Assembly (NCBI GenBank): GCA_033065855.1
Contig: JAVXUO010002112.1
Coordinates: forward strand, 1-64,000
Source of the DNA: Escallonia rubra
Lineage: Eukaryota > Streptophyta > Magnoliopsida > Escalloniales > Escalloniaceae
Reading direction: 5' to 3'
DNA length: 64,000 bases
How positions within the stretch are numbered: position 1 is the first letter of the stretch; each line of letters opens with the position of its first letter. The position numbers were made by a program, and so were the translations under genes. Below are positions 41,825 through 52,239 of the stretch, piece after piece. The notes under the pieces were generated by a model. That model saw only the letters and a list, made by a program, of their open reading frames with translations, had not been told where the DNA came from and did not search any database.

Positions 41825-44554
41825 GTGAGTAAAAGTATGGCAGCCAGTGGAAATTCAGTGAATTTCTCTCAATCTTTGATTCCCATATTCAAAGATGAAA
41901 ATTTTGAATTCTGGAGCATCAAGATGAAGACGTTGTTCAAATCTCAAGATCTCTGGGAGCTGGTTGAAAATGGATATGCTGATCCAGATGAAGAAAACAA
42001 CAACAGATTAAAGGAGAATAAGAAGAAGGATAATAAAGCCCTTTTGTTCATTCAGCAAGCAGTTCATGAGACCATTTTTTCAAGAATTGCAGCAGCAACT
42101 ACTTCAAAGGAAGCATGGGAAATTTTGCACAAGGAGTTTCAAGGTTCATCAAAGGTAATTACCGTGAAACTTCAGTCTCTTCGCCGTGACTTCGAAACAC
42201 TGTTTATGAAAAATAATGAGTCTGTGCAAGATTTCTTGTCTAGAGTTACTGCAATTGTTAGCCAAATGAAGTCGTATGGTGAGCAGATAACTGATGAAAT
42301 AGTAGTTGCAAAAGTTTTAAGGAGCTTAACTCCAACATTTGATCACGTAGTAGCTGCAATTGAGGAGTCTAAAGATTTAAGTGTTTATGCATTTGATGAA
42401 CTAATGGGCTCTTTGCAAGCACATGAGGCAAGGTTGAACAGATCACTTGAAACAAAAAATGAAGAGAAAGCATTTCAAGTGAGAGAGGAGTCATCAAATC
42501 AAAGGGGCAGAGGACACAACAGAGGTGGTTTTCGTGGTAGAAGCCGAGGCAGAGGGCGTTTTTTTGGGTCATATCATGGAGTCCAATGCTACAAGTGTGG
42601 AAAATTTGGGCACATAGCAGTGAATTGTGACAGCAATGACAAGCTCGCAAGTTATGCAGAGGAAATGAAAGATGAAGAAGAAAGTAAGTTGTTCATGGCT
42701 AGTTTTAATGATACTAATGTTGAAAGCGGTATTTGGTTTGTGGACAGCGGCTGTTCTAATCATATGACAGGCGCAAGATCAATGTTCAAAGAACTTGATG
42801 AGTCATTTAAGAAGCTAATTCGGCTTGGAGATGATAAGCAAATTGAGGTAGAAGGCAAAGGTACGGTTGCTGTAAAGAATAGCCATGGAAAAGTTAAGCT
42901 TCTTCATGATGTCCTGTTTTCTCCTAGTTTGGCACATAATTTGTTGAGTGTTGGGCAATTAATTTGTAGTGGATACTCAATTTGGTTTGATAATGGGTCA
43001 TGTGAGATTAAAGATAAAAAATCTGGACAGATTTTGGCAAAGGTTTGCATGGCAGAAAACAATTTGTTTCCTCTTGAAATTGCAAGTGTTGAAAATCATG
43101 CTTTGGTTGCTAGGGAGAAAAATGAAACAAGTTTGTGGCATTTACGATATGGGTATCTAAACATCAATGGTCTGAAATTGTTGAGTCAGAATGAAATGGT
43201 TCTTGGATTACCAAAGATTGAGTCAATAGATATGGTATGTGAAGGATGCATTTATAGAAAGCAGACTAGAAGACCTTTTCCTGTAGGAAAATCCTGGAGG
43301 GCATCAGCTTGCCTTGAGTTAGTACATGCCGATTTATGTGGGCCTATGAACACTCAATCACTTGGTGGAAGTCGGTATTTTTTGTTATTTATTGATGATT
43401 ATAGTCGTATGAGTTGGGTATATTTTCTTGAGTTCAAGTCAGAAACTTTCGAAATGTTCAAGAAATTCAAGGTATTTGTTGAGAAGCAGAGTGGAAAATG
43501 TATCAAGACTCTTCGTACAGATAGGGGTGGTGAATTTACGTCTCGTGAATTTAATAGTTTTTGCGAGGAAAGTGGTATTTGTAGGGAATTAACAGCACCA
43601 TATACTCCAGAGCAAAACGGAGTAGCTGAACGCAAGAATCGAACCACTGTTGAGATGGCCAGAAGCTTGCTAAAGGCCAAGGGTATTCCTAACCATTTTT
43701 GGGCAGAAGTTGTTGCTTTTGCAGTGTACTTGCTGAATATCTCTCCTACAAAGGCAGTTCTTTATCAAACACCATATGAAGCTTGGAGAGGTACAAAACC
43801 ACAAGTAAGTCATTTGAAGATTTTTGGTTGTATTGCCTATGCTTTGGTAAACTCTCAAGCTCGACAAAAACTTGATGAGAAATCTCAAAAATGTATTTTT
43901 GTTGGTTATTGTGCACAATCCAAAGCATATCGGTTATATAACCCAATTAGTGGCAAAATAATCATTAGCAGAAATGTGGTATTCGATGAAAGTGCAGCTT
44001 GGGATTGGAAAATTCGCAGCGTGGAATCAAAATTTCCAGTTTTAAAGGAAGTTGAACCTTCTTTGAATGAAGTAGCAGATACACCTAATCCCACTCCAAA
44101 TTCCACTCCAAGCAGATCAAGCAGCAACGATTTACTCACTTCTAAAGAATCCTCTGATGAGACCCCACCAAGGAAATTTAGATCCTTCAGAGACATTTAT
44201 GAGTCTTGCACATTTGCTCTTTTTGCATCAGATCCAACAAGTTTCGAAGAAGCTGTGAAGAAAAATGAATGGAGAATTGCAATGGAAGAAGAGCTCATGG
44301 TTATTGAAAAGAATGAAACTTGGGACTTGGTGGAACTTCCTCAAGGAAAGAATGTTATTGGGTTAAAATGGATATTCAAAACAAAGTATCACGCTGATGG
44401 AAGTTTACAAAAACACAAGGCACGGTTGGTAGCAAAGGGGTACTCACAAAAACAAGGTATTGACTTTGAAGAAACTTTCTCTCCAGTTGCTCGATTTGAA
44501 ACTGTAAGAGCTATTTTAGGCTTGGTTGCTCAACTTAATTGGCCTATTTTTTAA
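41825..44554 (+). CDS. gag-pol: Copia Gag-Pol, part 1: gag, protease, integrase, RT start
   Basis: 909 residues; the likely native start is the second Met (41840, MAASGN), as the family usually begins so. Gag (about 1-250, FEFWSIKMKTLF, LWELVENGY) is followed by an Arg/Gly-rich basic stretch and a zinc knuckle CYKCGKFGHIAVNC at 255-268. Next come protease DSGCSNHMTG at 307-316, a pre-integrase region ending CEGCIYRKQ, the integrase core (ADLCGP, RTDRGGEF, NGVAERKNR), the integrase tail, and the start of RT (HKARLVAKGYSQKQ). It makes virus-like particles and integrates cDNA. The frame stops at TAA 44552-44554, where CAA (Gln) is expected from the family. Confidence 0.93.
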   Translation: MSKSMAASGNSVNFSQSLIPIFKDENFEFWSIKMKTLFKSQDLWELVENGYADPDEENNNRLKENKKKDNKALLFIQQAVHETIFSRIAAATTSKEAWEILHKEFQGSSKVITVKLQSLRRDFETLFMKNNESVQDFLSRVTAIVSQMKSYGEQITDEIVVAKVLRSLTPTFDHVVAAIEESKDLSVYAFDELMGSLQAHEARLNRSLETKNEEKAFQVREESSNQRGRGHNRGGFRGRSRGRGRFFGSYHGVQCYKCGKFGHIAVNCDSNDKLASYAEEMKDEEESKLFMASFNDTNVESGIWFVDSGCSNHMTGARSMFKELDESFKKLIRLGDDKQIEVEGKGTVAVKNSHGKVKLLHDVLFSPSLAHNLLSVGQLICSGYSIWFDNGSCEIKDKKSGQILAKVCMAENNLFPLEIASVENHALVAREKNETSLWHLRYGYLNINGLKLLSQNEMVLGLPKIESIDMVCEGCIYRKQTRRPFPVGKSWRASACLELVHADLCGPMNTQSLGGSRYFLLFIDDYSRMSWVYFLEFKSETFEMFKKFKVFVEKQSGKCIKTLRTDRGGEFTSREFNSFCEESGICRELTAPYTPEQNGVAERKNRTTVEMARSLLKAKGIPNHFWAEVVAFAVYLLNISPTKAVLYQTPYEAWRGTKPQVSHLKIFGCIAYALVNSQARQKLDEKSQKCIFVGYCAQSKAYRLYNPISGKIIISRNVVFDESAAWDWKIRSVESKFPVLKEVEPSLNEVADTPNPTPNSTPSRSSSNDLLTSKESSDETPPRKFRSFRDIYESCTFALFASDPTSFEEAVKKNEWRIAMEEELMVIEKNETWDLVELPQGKNVIGLKWIFKTKYHADGSLQKHKARLVAKGYSQKQGIDFEETFSPVARFETVRAILGLVAQLNWPIF

Positions 44555-45784
44555 TTTGATGTTAAATCTGCTTTTCTTAATGGTGAATTGAAAGAAGAGG
44601 TATATGTGACTCAACCAGAAGGTTTCATAGTAAAAGAACAGGAAGAGAAAGTGTACAAGCTAAAGAAGGCTCTCTATGGCCTAAAGCAGGCTCCAAGAGC
44701 ATGGTACAGTAGGATTGATTCCTATTTCTGTCAACATGGATTTGAAAGAAGTGAGAATGAGCCTACACTCTACGTGAAAAAGCATGGTAACAATGATTTT
44801 TTGTTGGTGTGTTTGTATGTCGACGATATGATATATGTGGGTTCCTCTTATTCTCTTGTATCAGAATTCAAGTCTTGCATGATGAGTGAATTTGAGATGA
44901 CAGATTTAGATTTGCTGCAGTATTTCCTTGGGTTAGAGGTGAAGCAAGGAAAAGATGGAATCTTCATTTCACAAAAGAAATATGCAACTGATCTTCTCAA
45001 AAAATTTAACATGCTCAATTGTAAAGTGGCAGCAACTCCTATGAATGTCAATGAGAAATTGAAGATTGAAGATGGGACACAATCAACAGATGGAAGATTC
45101 TTCAGAAGTTTAGTTGGCGGCTTGATTTATTTGACACATACGCGGCCTGACATTGCGTTTTCTGTTGGAGTTGTTTCCAGATTTATGCATAATCCAACAG
45201 CACATCATCTTGGAGCAGCTAAGAGGATTCTGCATTACATTGCTGGAACAAGAGATTTTGGGTTATGGTATTCACAAGTGTCTAATTTCAGATTAGTTGG
45301 CTTCTCTGATAGCGATTGGGCTGGTTGTTTAGATGATAGAAGAAGTACTTCTGGCAGTATTTTTAATCTCGGATCTGGGGCTATCACTTGGACTTCAAAG
45401 AGACAAGCAACTATAGCATTGTCATCATCGGAAGCAGAGTATATTGCTGCAACTTCTTCAGCGTGTCAAGCAGTTTGGCTTAGGAAATTGCTGGCTGATC
45501 TTCTTCAAGATCAGAAAGGAGCAACTGAAATTTTTTGTGATAATGCATCAGCAATAGCCATGACAAAAAATCCAGTTTATCATGGGAGATCAAAGCACAT
45601 AGATATTCGACATAATTTCATTCGAGAGCTGGTAGCTAATGAAGTAATAAGCTTGAAGTTTTGCAGTACAAATGAGCAAGTTGCAGATATTCTTACCAAG
45701 TCTTTGCCTCGAGAAAAACATGTCTACTTCAGATCACGTCTTGGTGTGTGCAAGTTTGAATCAAGGGGGAGTGTTGAAGAGTGA
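44555..45784 (+). CDS. gag-pol: Copia Pol, part 2: RT and RNase H
   Basis: Same frame as part 1 and continuous except for the TAA just upstream. RT shows DVKSAFLNGEL, LYGLKQAPRAWY, and catalytic YVDD at 44816-44827. RNase H is complete, with DSDWAGCLDDRRSTSG, SSSEAEYIA and DNASAIAMTKNP, ending KHIDIRHNFI then ADILTKSLP. The stop (45782-45784) lies inside the 3' LTR, as is common. Unlike the 13-kb copia element, RNase H has its full catalytic set. An independent start at 44588 is unlikely; treat both parts as one gene broken by a point mutation. Confidence 0.93.
   Translation, partial: FDVKSAFLNGELKEEVYVTQPEGFIVKEQEEKVYKLKKALYGLKQAPRAWYSRIDSYFCQHGFERSENEPTLYVKKHGNNDFLLVCLYVDDMIYVGSSYSLVSEFKSCMMSEFEMTDLDLLQYFLGLEVKQGKDGIFISQKKYATDLLKKFNMLNCKVAATPMNVNEKLKIEDGTQSTDGRFFRSLVGGLIYLTHTRPDIAFSVGVVSRFMHNPTAHHLGAAKRILHYIAGTRDFGLWYSQVSNFRLVGFSDSDWAGCLDDRRSTSGSIFNLGSGAITWTSKRQATIALSSSEAEYIAATSSACQAVWLRKLLADLLQDQKGATEIFCDNASAIAMTKNPVYHGRSKHIDIRHNFIRELVANEVISLKFCSTNEQVADILTKSLPREKHVYFRSRLGVCKFESRGSVEE
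45761..45771 (+). promoter_or_regulatory. Polypurine tract
   Basis: TCAAGGGGGAG immediately precedes the 3' LTR and overlaps the end of the pol frame. Confidence 0.85.
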
Positions 45785-46077
45785 TTCAAACCTGGATAAG
45801 GTTTTGTTTTTTGCAGTTTGAATAAGTCTTGTTAGTTCAGATTTTCTTTCTGTTTCCTCCTGATTTGGTGCTTACATGTTTGTGCCATGTTTCTCTCATT
45901 TCTGTTGAGTTTGTTTAGGGAGTCTGTTCACAAAAAAGCCTATAAAATGGCTGATGTGATTCTTTGAATGAAGTACTCCGGAAAGACTTCTTGAGTCAAT
46001 AAAATCAGCTTGCAATTCTTTTCCTGTTTCTCCTGTACTTTCTATGTTCTCCATTCATTTAGCCTTTTAACCCTACA
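45772..46077 (+). repeat. 3' LTR of young copia element
   Basis: 306 bp, two differences from the 5' LTR. TATAAA at 45941-45946. Confidence 0.95.
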
Positions 46078-46082
46078 TAAAC

Positions 46083-46679
46083 AATGATTAACCTTTACAT
46101 AGTTAATCACTATCACTAATAAATAACTCAATGTCTTCCTCGTCCTCTTCATCTTCGTCCTCAATTTATCCTAAATGGATATACATACATTGTCATTAGA
46201 TCTGATCCAAAAACAGGCATCTGATTAAAAAAGAACCCATTCACCTTAAAATAATTACTAAAACTATACAACACATTGCTAGTAGAGGCGATACATCATT
46301 CATGCTGGCAACTAACATGATTCGACCATCCAGAAATATCTAAATCAATTTCAACCGTCACCGGGATTTCCACGATGATATGGATAACAATTATAGTCTA
46401 TTAGAAATCAAAAGTATGATTTTGACAGGACATTTAATCGCCTATGCATACATATGTCTCCTTCTAAGTGCTTGTTTTACTGTAAATCTTGCTATTAAAA
46501 ATTGACTATGGTTGTTAAGTATGTAAACATGAAGTGAAGTAGAACACCGACTAAACATGTCGCAAATCTAAAGACAACGTTTAACCAACACTTAGCACCA
46601 ACTATAAAAATAGTAGACCTTAAAGTAATTCACAGATTGTCGAACACGCCCTAAAATCACATGAACCAACTAAATGTTA
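46083..46679. other. Unassigned AT-rich sequence
   Basis: No coding sequence or element end recognised. It continues the unassigned DNA left of the copia element. Confidence 0.4.
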
Positions 46680-46687
46680 TGTCCAAC

Positions 46688-47138
46688 TAGTGGCGGAGGG
46701 CAGGGGTAGCATGGTGGGCATGTTCCCACCCCCACCTTTTGGCAAGCAATTGTTTTTGTTATTATAACTATTATATTTATAGCTCTTTTTAATTTTTGCC
46801 CCTTTGAGAATTTATAATTTGTGAGAACCTTTTTGAATTCAACTAAAAAATCACCCCCGGTCAAGTACCATAGAAGAAATTCTAACTCTTCAATTTTTTT
46901 CATTTTTTGTCGATAGAGATCTATAGTAAAATGTTTATTCTTTAAAGGGATTATTATCTATAAAGTAGGATATAAGTACAAAAAGTAGAATACACTTTTT
47001 ACATCTCATTGCAAAATTATAAGATTCGTTTTTATTTGCGTTTTAGTTGAACTCTTCAAGGCACCTTAAACACTCTGGTCCCCACCTTAAACACTCTGGT
47101 CCCCACCTTATACAAGAATTCTGATTCCGCCGCCGCTA
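46688..47138. mobile_element. Non-autonomous hAT-like element (451 bp)
   Basis: The ends TAGTGGCGGAGG and (inverted) TAGCGGCGGCGGAA are imperfect inverted repeats. The identical 8-bp duplication TGTCCAAC flanks it (46680-46687 and 47139-47146). Near the right end AAACACTCTGGTCCCCACCTT is duplicated in tandem. No coding capacity. Confidence 0.85.
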
Positions 47139-47171
47139 TGTCCAACATATAGCAAAATAGGATGAGCCAAC

Positions 47172-48550
47172 TGTAGACACCCTATTTTTGTAGTTTTATT
47201 TTATGTTTTTACTAATTTATGTTAAGATTTATTAGTAAATAAAGTTTATATGTAATATTAGGTGTAAGCCTGATAATAAGTGATAAACCTTATTTACTTA
47301 ATTCAGCTTAGTCAGCCTAATTCAACAGTCTATCTGACTGTCCAGTCCAACAGTTTAACGCAACTTAACTATGTTTGGTCCATTGGATAACTAGCTTAGT
47401 TAGTTAGGTTTAATCCCAGTTAAGGTCAAGAGATTATGATTTATTAGATGACTTGGCAATATCTTGTGATTTATCCTTGATACATGTGATTGATCGTTGA
47501 TTAATATGAAATCTAGAGATAATTCCTGAATCTGGTTCATTCAAGCTGTATTTTTAGAGATAATTACTGAATTAGGGGCAGATAATGGCCCAAAACTCGA
47601 AAAAATATTTTTTGGGGTGAATTGGCCATTTAGTAAAAATCGGCCAGTTACCAGTGACTTAGTCGGACGGTTACCAGTCAACCAGCCGATTACCGGTTAA
47701 TTGACTGGTTAGTTGACTTTTTTTTTTTTAAAGTTTCAAATTTTCATTGAATATTCAACTGTATCACCAAATCACAGACTGGAATAATCATCCTTATCAT
47801 TTTTTGACCCCCAAACCTCTAAAAATAGGGTCTTTGGGCTACATTTTCATGGAATTTTTTTGCTTCCTAGAGCTTTTATATAACATTTCTTTCATAGAAG
47901 TGGTAGTTCATTTCTAAGGGAAATTTAGCACTTCATATTTTACTTCTCTATAAGTCACATGCATCACGAATTCATCATAAGGAGTTTCAAAGTCTTCTAA
48001 GCAAGCACTTTCTCGAGATACATTTATAGTTTTTTAGATAAGCTTATATAATGGTCTAGATTGTGTCCCTTCCCCATAGTTGCATTTCTATTCAAAAACA
48101 TCAAAAAAGGGTCTTCTACAACTTTGGTCTAAGTCTAAGTCTCGAAATATAGACTACTTCTCGTAGGAACAGAGTCGAACTACAGTGATTTTTTATTCCG
48201 GTTAGTATGACCGGATACGTAGGCAATTCTACGTAGGCAATTCGACCCCCCGAGTTCAAGCCAAAAACATGAAAATTAACTCAGGTTGAGTCTTATCATA
48301 TTTTGCTTGTTTCATGTTTTTAAGGCCAAAAATCAATGGAAATAAAGTAGGAACCGAAAGGGCGCGGTGGGTGCCTAACACCTTCCCGTTGTGTAACTTA
48401 GTCCCCGAACCCCTCTTCTCGTTTAGATAGACTAGTCGTCCTTTTGGACGCCTTTAGAGTCATGTCTAGGTTTTTCTTATTTTCCTTTAATTAAATAAGA
48501 TGACGACTTCCAAAATCCTTTCAGGGTTTTTTTCGAGGCGGGGCACCACA
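47172..48550 (+). repeat. 5' LTR of Tat/Ogre-like element
   Basis: It runs TGTAGACACCC to GGGGCACCACA. The characteristic GGTGCCTAACACCTTCCCG lies near 48389 and an AAAAATAGGG box near 47822. It contains GACCGGTTA/CCGATTACCGG-type motifs (47640-47720) that recur in the interior. Confidence 0.75.
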
Positions 48551-48551
48551 G

Positions 48552-48564
48552 TGGCGACTCTGCT
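48552..48564 (+). promoter_or_regulatory. Primer-binding site (Arg tRNA type)
   Basis: TGGCGACTCTGCT one base after the LTR end, the primer motif known from Ogre/Tat gypsy elements. Confidence 0.75.
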
Positions 48565-49079
48565 AGGGACTAAAAATACTAAGAGGACTAGACTTGAAAA
48601 GTTTTCTTGGTTTTTTGGCCTTATTATAATTATGTTGTATTTTTTTGTGATATGTACAATGTGACATAACTGTGGTACTTGTGCTTTTATTTCCATACTT
48701 CACACACGCGCATGTTGCACCCCGACCCACCCATTCAAGAGCAACAGATTTGAGGCCCTTGGTCCTCCTGGGCTCAAGGTGATCTCTCAATCAAGTTCTC
48801 ACCTCCACGTGCCTAGTGCTGAAGATTCCTCCTAGTTTCTTGGTTCATTAAACGACTTGTATACGTACTGGTGATCGCCCATTATTAACTTCCTTGTTAC
48901 AGGTAGGAGGTATATGGTACGGTCGAGGTGATGCGGTCACCTTTACACCGGTGTTATAAGGAGAAAAACTCACACCCGGACCATTCAGTGCTCTGCCCTT
49001 TGTTGGGAGAATACATGTATTGACCTATGGCATGTTGGACGAGAAACCACCAGCCTTCTGTTAGCTAAACTGGTAATTT

Positions 49080-49775
49080 CACAAAAAATGGCAGACTCTG
49101 ACTAACCGGCCAGTTCTCTGTATTCCGAATCGAACGGTTAGTCAGTATGTGCATTATTTAAAAAGTTTTAAAACTGACTGGTTTGTACCCTAGTCAACCC
49201 GACTGACCAACTGGCCGGTTTATCCATCGGGATGACCAGACGGTTAGTCAGAACCTTATCTTTTAGAAAAATTCCCATAAAATTCCCAAGATTTTCAACT
49301 CCAAAAATTCCAACCCACTGACAGACGGTAAGTCAGAACCCTGACATTCCCAAGATTTTTAAACTTCAAAAATTCCAACCCACTGACCAATCGGCCTGTT
49401 GAACCTTGGCCTTCCCATGACTTTTCAACTCCAAAAATGCAACCCACTGAACGACTAAACTAGCCGGTTACCCGACAGTTAGTCAGAACTTTGACATTTC
49501 TGAGATTTTTCAACACCAAAACTTTAAACCCACTGACCATCCAGCCAATTAGCCCAACCGATTATCGGACGATTAGTTAGAACCCTAACCTTCCCAGAGT
49601 TTTTCAAACTTCATAAATTACCTCACTAACCAACCAATCGATTATCACACCATGTTACCGAACGATTAGTCAGCACTCTCACTTCCACATAACTTTTCAA
49701 ACATCCATGATTACCTCATTGACCAATCGGCCGACTAATCGACGAGGTTAACTGGACTGTTAGTCAGTACCCCAA
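49080..49775 (+). repeat. About 90-110-bp tandem repeats with CGGTTAGTCAG core
   Basis: Six or so imperfect units with the order CGGTTAGTCAGAACC, then TTGACATTCCCAAGATTTTT, CAACTCCAAAAATTCCAACC and CACTGACCAATCGGCC. They lie between the primer site and gag and are cut by the MULE at 49784. Confidence 0.7.
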
Positions 49776-49783
49776 TTTTTTTA

Positions 49784-50902
49784 GGATTAAATGCACAGGA
49801 AACCCCATACTCTGGGGCCTTTTACACGGAACACCCTAAGGTTTAATTTTTGGTTCTCACCACCCCATACTTTCAGTAATGTGCTCCACGCACCATTTTG
49901 ACGGTCAAAGTCACCTTTGACCAAACGTCGGTTAGTTTTTGAGGGATAAAATAGTCCATTTGTTATTGTCCCCTCTAAAACCAAAACCTAAAACTGAATC
50001 AAGAACTTCCACCACCACCACCAAACTATGCCGCCTCCACCATGTGCAATGGCGTCACCACCACACCACCACATCAATCTCATCACCGATGACCACCACA
50101 CCACCTCCTATCTCAATTGTCATCGCCATCGCAGCGCAGTTACCGGCCCAGCCCACACCGGTTGCCACCCCCGCAGTCCACACCGACCGCCATACCCCAG
50201 CAGCCACAACCCTTTACATAGTCGCCACCAACACACCAAATCCCTTCATCACTGACCTCCACTCCACTCTCTATCTCCCCCCCTCCCCCCGATGGTCACC
50301 ACTACCGTAACCCACATTGATCGCTCACCACGAGAGCCTGTAAAACCTTTGAAATCTCAACTGAAATCGGCGTCATTTTTTGGTGTTGTTCGCGGATCTG
50401 GGCTCCATATCGGGTGCCATCACAGATCTGGACTCCACTAATTTAGGGTTCAACAATAAGAAGATGTGTCGTCCGGCTATGTCATCGCCGGTGGGTGATG
50501 GTTCTTCCATGGCAGCGATTTCAGGCTGCTTCGATTTTCATAAAAAAGAGGTATTGTAGATCGCGTCGCTGGAAGATGGAGGAGGTTGATGTACTGTTGT
50601 CGTGTCGTTGCCGGGAGGTGGAGGGCGTGGATGAGTCCTCTCATCTAGCAGATGAAATGAGAGAGATAGGGGGGAGAGAGTCTGACTTGGAGAGAGAATA
50701 TTAGGTCGGCAGTGTGTTTATGGAGGAAGTTACATTTATGCCCTTTGGCTTCTAACAGACATCCCAAAAAATTGACTAAAAACTGTCAGATGGTGCTATG
50801 TGCACCAAAATTAAAAGTTTGGGGTGGTGGGAATCAAAATTCAAACCCTAGGGTGTTTCGTGTAAATGACCCCAAGTATGGGGTTTCCTGTGCATTTAAT
50901 CC
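49784..50902. mobile_element. Mutator-like element (MULE) with 90-bp TIRs
   Basis: The ends GGATTAAATGCACAGGAAAC are followed by about 90 bp of matching inverted sequence (49784-49873 and about 50813-50902). The identical 9-bp flank ATTTTTTTA is present on both sides (49775-49783 and 50903-50911). No transposase. The GC-rich interior (50000-50690), with long His/Thr/Pro-coding stretches and a GGAGG-rich segment, may be captured gene DNA; no domain recognised. Confidence 0.9.
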
Positions 50903-51009
50903 ATTTTTTTAAAACAATCTCCCAAAATTTGAAATTACACGTTCAACAACCGGGCGGTTAGCTCACAAGATTGACCAGTCAGTTAATTAGTGTCCAAGTC
51001 CTGTGCGGG

Positions 51010-51018
51010 TATAAATAG
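51010..51018 (+). promoter_or_regulatory. TATA box upstream of gag module A
   Basis: TATAAATAG, 275 bases before the gag ATG and far downstream of the LTR. It may mark the promoter of an internal or second element. Confidence 0.45.
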
Positions 51019-51284
51019 GCCAGTCTAATGTTTCACACTGTTGTTTGCTTATGTGTGTGTGGTCCTATCTAGGCTATAATTTCCTGGCCTAAGTCATTTT
51101 TTTTTCAATTCTCTTTGATCCTTAGTGTGTGTGTGTGTGTGAATAATAAGTCTTATGAACAATCCTTAGGGAAATAATAAAAATATGTATTTATAATAAT
51201 AATAATCAAAGAATCTTCATTTTCTCTCTTAGAAAGTCACGAGCTCTGGCATCTGGACCAATTCAAAGAATTCACTCACACCCA

Positions 51285-51976
51285 ATGTCTGAAGAATACT
51301 CTCGCATCCACAACCTTGGCAAGATTCTTAGAGATATGCAGAAAGGTTTCCAAGAAAGTCTTACTATCTTGACCGCTCAACAGACAAAGACCGTTATGGA
51401 GTTAGAATTACTCAAAGAGGACCTTGCCGAACAAAGAAAATACACCCATACCACATTCACGGCGTTGACAGATTATTTCACTCAAGTGAAGGACTTCTTC
51501 AAGAAAGGAACCAGAATTGGGGATGTGAAGCCAAATAACAGAGTTGGTAAGAAGAATCCTAACGCTCAGCCGAGGATGTTTCTAGAAAATAATACAGCTA
51601 GATCTCGAGAGGTGGTTTCATGGAAGCCAACTGCCACTAGGCAAAAGTTTTCCAATCTGCATGCCCATATAGCTAAAGTGTCTGAACAACTGCTCTGTAA
51701 AAGTATAATTACCAAGTTACCCCTACTGCCACGCCTAAAGGACCTGGCATGCAAGCTCAATATGAATATCACCAAGCACCTGGACATCATATGGAGAAAT
51801 GTATCACCTTGAGGCATGCTATTCAAGATCTCATCGATAATAATTTGATCAGTCCTCATGTCGAGTCCACTATGAAAGAAGAACTTATGTCAGTGCACCA
51901 AGCAAGCGGGGTTAGACATCTCCTCGGGCACTTGATCTTTCTACGTCTGATCAAGAGGAGGACATCGTATATTTAG
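51285..51976 (+). pseudogene. gag: Tat-type gag, module A (frameshifted)
   Basis: 175 open residues from MSEEYSRIHNLGK, with a likely coiled coil (about 8-60) and a basic linker. Near 51745-51755 the sense moves to another frame (YEYHQAPGHHMEKCITLRHA then IQDLIDNN), a Cys/His motif typical near the end of Tat/Ogre gag. The main capsid-like domain is missing, so this copy has an internal deletion. Its end resembles that of module B. Confidence 0.6.
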
Positions 51977-52239
51977 CTGGCCAGATTGCCACAGATTAGC
52001 CAATGTTCAAAGGCTTTCCCGATGCCAGGCTGAGCATGGTGCCAAACTGGAACCTTAGTTTTAGTTTTATCTCATTTGATTTTCCTAACACTTCCTAGAT
52101 TATCTTTTTTGAATTTATTTCAATTAGTAATGTAGCCGACATTTTTGCTTAGTTCGATGCACTTAATAAAAATAATAAATAAACAAATAGAAGTCAAAAA
52201 AGTTTTGAAATAACCCATAGTATTTTATTTTGCCAGGTA

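Larger units (their letters stand above)
41476..46077 (+). mobile_element. Young Ty1/copia retrotransposon, nearly intact
   Basis: 306-bp LTRs at 41476-41781 and 45772-46077 differ at only two positions (C/G near 41538 and T/A near 41690). The flanks are the identical 5-bp duplication TAAAC (41471-41475 and 46078-46082). A primer site, one long gag-pol frame and a purine tract are all present. The only obvious lesion is a TAA at 44552-44554. It is the most recent large insertion here by LTR similarity. Lineage within copia was not assigned; the gag is of the UBN2 type. Confidence 0.95.

Noticed and set aside
42369-44196. Minus-strand frames inside the young copia element
   Set aside because: Antisense shadows of gag-pol with no domain of their own.
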